Part shown: one piece after another, positions 62,113 to 64,000 of the stretch
Position numbering within the stretch: the stretch's first letter is position 1
Layout: each line of letters starts with the position of its first letter
Source: Colocasia esculenta
Taxonomy: Eukaryota; Streptophyta; Magnoliopsida; Alismatales; Araceae
DNA: 64,000 nt
Direction of reading: 5' to 3'
Assembly: GCA_014218235.1 (NCBI GenBank)
Contig: CM024761.1
Location: 87,111,968 to 87,175,967, forward strand
Made by a program: the position numbers and the translations under genes
The notes under the pieces: generated by a model
Databases searched by the model: none
Seen by the model: only the letters and a program-made list of their open reading frames with translations
Told to the model about the DNA's origin: nothing

Positions 62113-64000
62113 TAGTTCTTCTGGACAGAACAGTGAGCTGTTCTGTCCCTCTTGTACGTTAATTTCGTTATGATTTCCGTGATGAGGATATATGGTATTC
62201 CTATAAGCTATGTATATGACATTTGTGGTGTGTGGATGAATGTGGTTAATGGTGTCTTTTAACTTATGAGCATGACTTGATGAAACCTTAGCATGTCCAT
62301 GCTCCATGATTAGGATTAGTTGAATGCCTTGATTTCGGTCTAATCATGAAGATTGTGGGTCAGCATGTGTGTTTACAAAATTTAGGTAACTTATCCATGC
62401 TTGTGCAATTTGTTAATAGATTCGGTTCGATAAAATAGAAGTATGTAAAAATGATTCGTAGTGTTTAATCCATAGATGTATGAATTAGGGAATTTTGCAC
62501 TCTAATATCATGCATAGGTTGGTAGTTTATGTTTAAACAGCAAGTGGTAAATTGCATGATGTGTAAATTCCATGTTAACGTAAATTGTGAATAACATGCA
62601 AAAATAGGTGTTTGATTTTCTGAAAATCCTATATAGCTCAGAAAAATATGAAAAATTGAGGGTATCATCATGAACCCGAAACCAGCATGTGGTTAAAATT
62701 TCAGGCCATTTGGAACAGTAAATAAAAAGTTATGTGTTTTCCATGTGAAAGGTGATAATTCGTGCATATGATCGTAATGTGATTTGTTATAGTCTAAAAC
62801 CAGCATGATTAATGTGTTTACTGTGTTTAACTCTTGAAATTCTGTAGTGCCATGATTAGGAAACAGAGATATTAATGTGAGTGAGAAAGTGAATGCAATG
62901 AGATGAGTTATGTGTAAAACGGAAAATGTATAAAAGTGTAAAAGTTGTGCCTATGTGACACTGCTACCCTAGAGGCATCGGGAGCCGTATATAGAAAATC
63001 CCTATAGAGGCCCCATGTGATATAAGTTTGTCCCAAAGGCATGGGAAAACCCCGGAGGTGGACAAGTACCACTGGATAGGGTGGAGAGGGCTTCTCCCGG
63101 TCTGCGCAGTTACCAAGATTCACCGCTGTATTGCCTAGGTGGTGAGTATTGTATGAGTTGTGTAAGTGTTGTGTCATGTGTTGTGTTATGAGTTGTGTTG
63201 AGAGCTGTGCTAAGGAATGAGCACGAGCTATGAGATTTGTTAGTGTCCTCTACTGGTGGTTAGGACTATGTGTCATGGCAAATTGGTTAAGTAATGAAAA
63301 ATGAGTAAAATGTGAAATATGTGAATATGGCATGTGGTAAGTGCCCAAGATGCACATGGTAAGTGCAATCGATGTGACATGTGATAAGTGAAAGTGAAAG
63401 AGAAAATGATGTGGAAATGAGTAAATTGTATAAGTGTGAACAGGTGTACATGCTAAATGTGTAAAAGTGAACAATGTGAATGAGTAAGTATGAAATCATG
63501 TGAAACCGAAAACGTGAGAATGTGTTATTGGAAGCCATGTGAAATCTGTAAACTCATGTTGTTATTATCATGCTTATGTGTGCATAAATGCCTAGAATCC
63601 ATGTTAGGATAATTAGAAAAAAAGAGTGCAAGATAGCTTGATTACTTGTTCACATGATGTGTTTTATGTGTTATTGTAGCTCTCATGTGTAGATTATAGC
63701 CATTGAATATATGAAATCAGCAATCTAAAGCATGTGAAAAGGTTCGTGTATGTGTTCAAAACTATGTGGAATCCATGCTAGTTGTGTTTCCTTTCATGTA
63801 TGTAAATTGTTCATGTTGATAGCTTTCATGTTTTAGCTCCTTAAAAGATTAAAGTTCCAAGTAAATTGAATAGAGATCATGTGATAGGTGAATTTCATTT
63901 TATAAATCTGAAAGCATGAGTTATGCATAAAATTGTAGAACTTTCATGATAGGTTGAAAACTTGGATTGACTAGCATGCTATGTGTTCTTAATTGTGAAA

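Larger units (their letters stand above)
60174..64000 (+). mobile_element. LTR A4 of family A, forward, runs off the window
   Basis: Starts TGTAAGACCCCAG, inserted into A3; 5 bp to the left is TTTAC, the expected target duplication. From about 61320 it aligns with A1 from about 6570 (word arrays, CT-rich leader, conserved block, TGTG-rich tract). It has about 930 bp of extra sequence near its start, rich in TATGTATGTACG-like motifs, so it belongs to a subfamily with a longer U3. The last position matches about 9090 in A1, so some 500 bp of LTR remain outside. Confidence 0.85.

Overview
The window is plant nuclear DNA, almost certainly angiosperm: plant-type Ty1/copia and Ty3/gypsy LTR retrotransposons, an L1-type LINE and a tRNA-derived SINE fill nearly all of it, with primer binding sites matching initiator tRNA-Met (TGGTATCAGAGC) at 3364, 9608 and, on the minus strand, 25448-25460. 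I see no intact host protein-coding gene. Nested, mostly decayed elements imply a large repeat-rich genome; the species cannot be named from the sequence.

Layout. 1-3.3 kb: AT-rich low-copy DNA with a SINE and a possible promoter/short ORF. 3.36-6.34 kb: copia element (copia-1), cut inside reverse transcriptase by gypsy element A1. 6.35-~11.84 kb: A1 with a 3.26-kb LTR, gag and protease, then a 100-N assembly gap. ~11.85-21.34 kb: gypsy element B with both LTRs and a decayed gag-pol. 21.35-~26.5 kb (perhaps ~28 kb): minus-strand SIRE/Maximus-like copia (F). 26.74-27.88 kb: short-period tandem repeats. 28.08-31.39 kb: chromodomain tail and 3' LTR of gypsy element C. 31.39 kb to beyond the window: plus-strand SIRE-like copia E with an env-like region.

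Element E has been invaded repeatedly. A minus-strand Tat/Ogre-like element D (35023-43838, target duplication ATGAA) splits its RNase H. A LINE (47623-56745, 15-bp target duplication) splits its env-like ORF and itself carries a solo LTR of family A (A2, 51606-54882, target duplication AATTT). A reverse family-A LTR (A3, 58768-60173) sits in the E 3' LTR, and a forward family-A LTR (A4, from 60174) sits in A3. The order of events follows: E first, then D and the LINE, then A2 inside the LINE; A3 after E, then A4.

The most interesting signal is not a gene. The LTRs and some internal regions of five element families carry arrays of short, CpG-centred, palindromic or inverted words placed at fixed spacing: GTCGAC at 22 bp in E, GTCGCGAC alternating at 11 and 18 bp in B, AACGCGAC/GTCGCGATT pairs at 18 bp in C, and GACGTCAA/TGGACGCC-type words every ~16 bp in both A and D, although A and D are unrelated. 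The AATCG words of the tandem arrays at 26.7-27.9 kb have 18-22 bp spacing. The two LTRs of B differ by exactly two 29-bp modules in one array. This looks like family-specific arrays of dyad binding sites or structured RNA modules, comparable in logic to the motif arrays bound by VANC anti-silencing proteins of Arabidopsis VANDAL transposons, but in LTR retrotransposons. I know of no factor that binds these words; function is inference.
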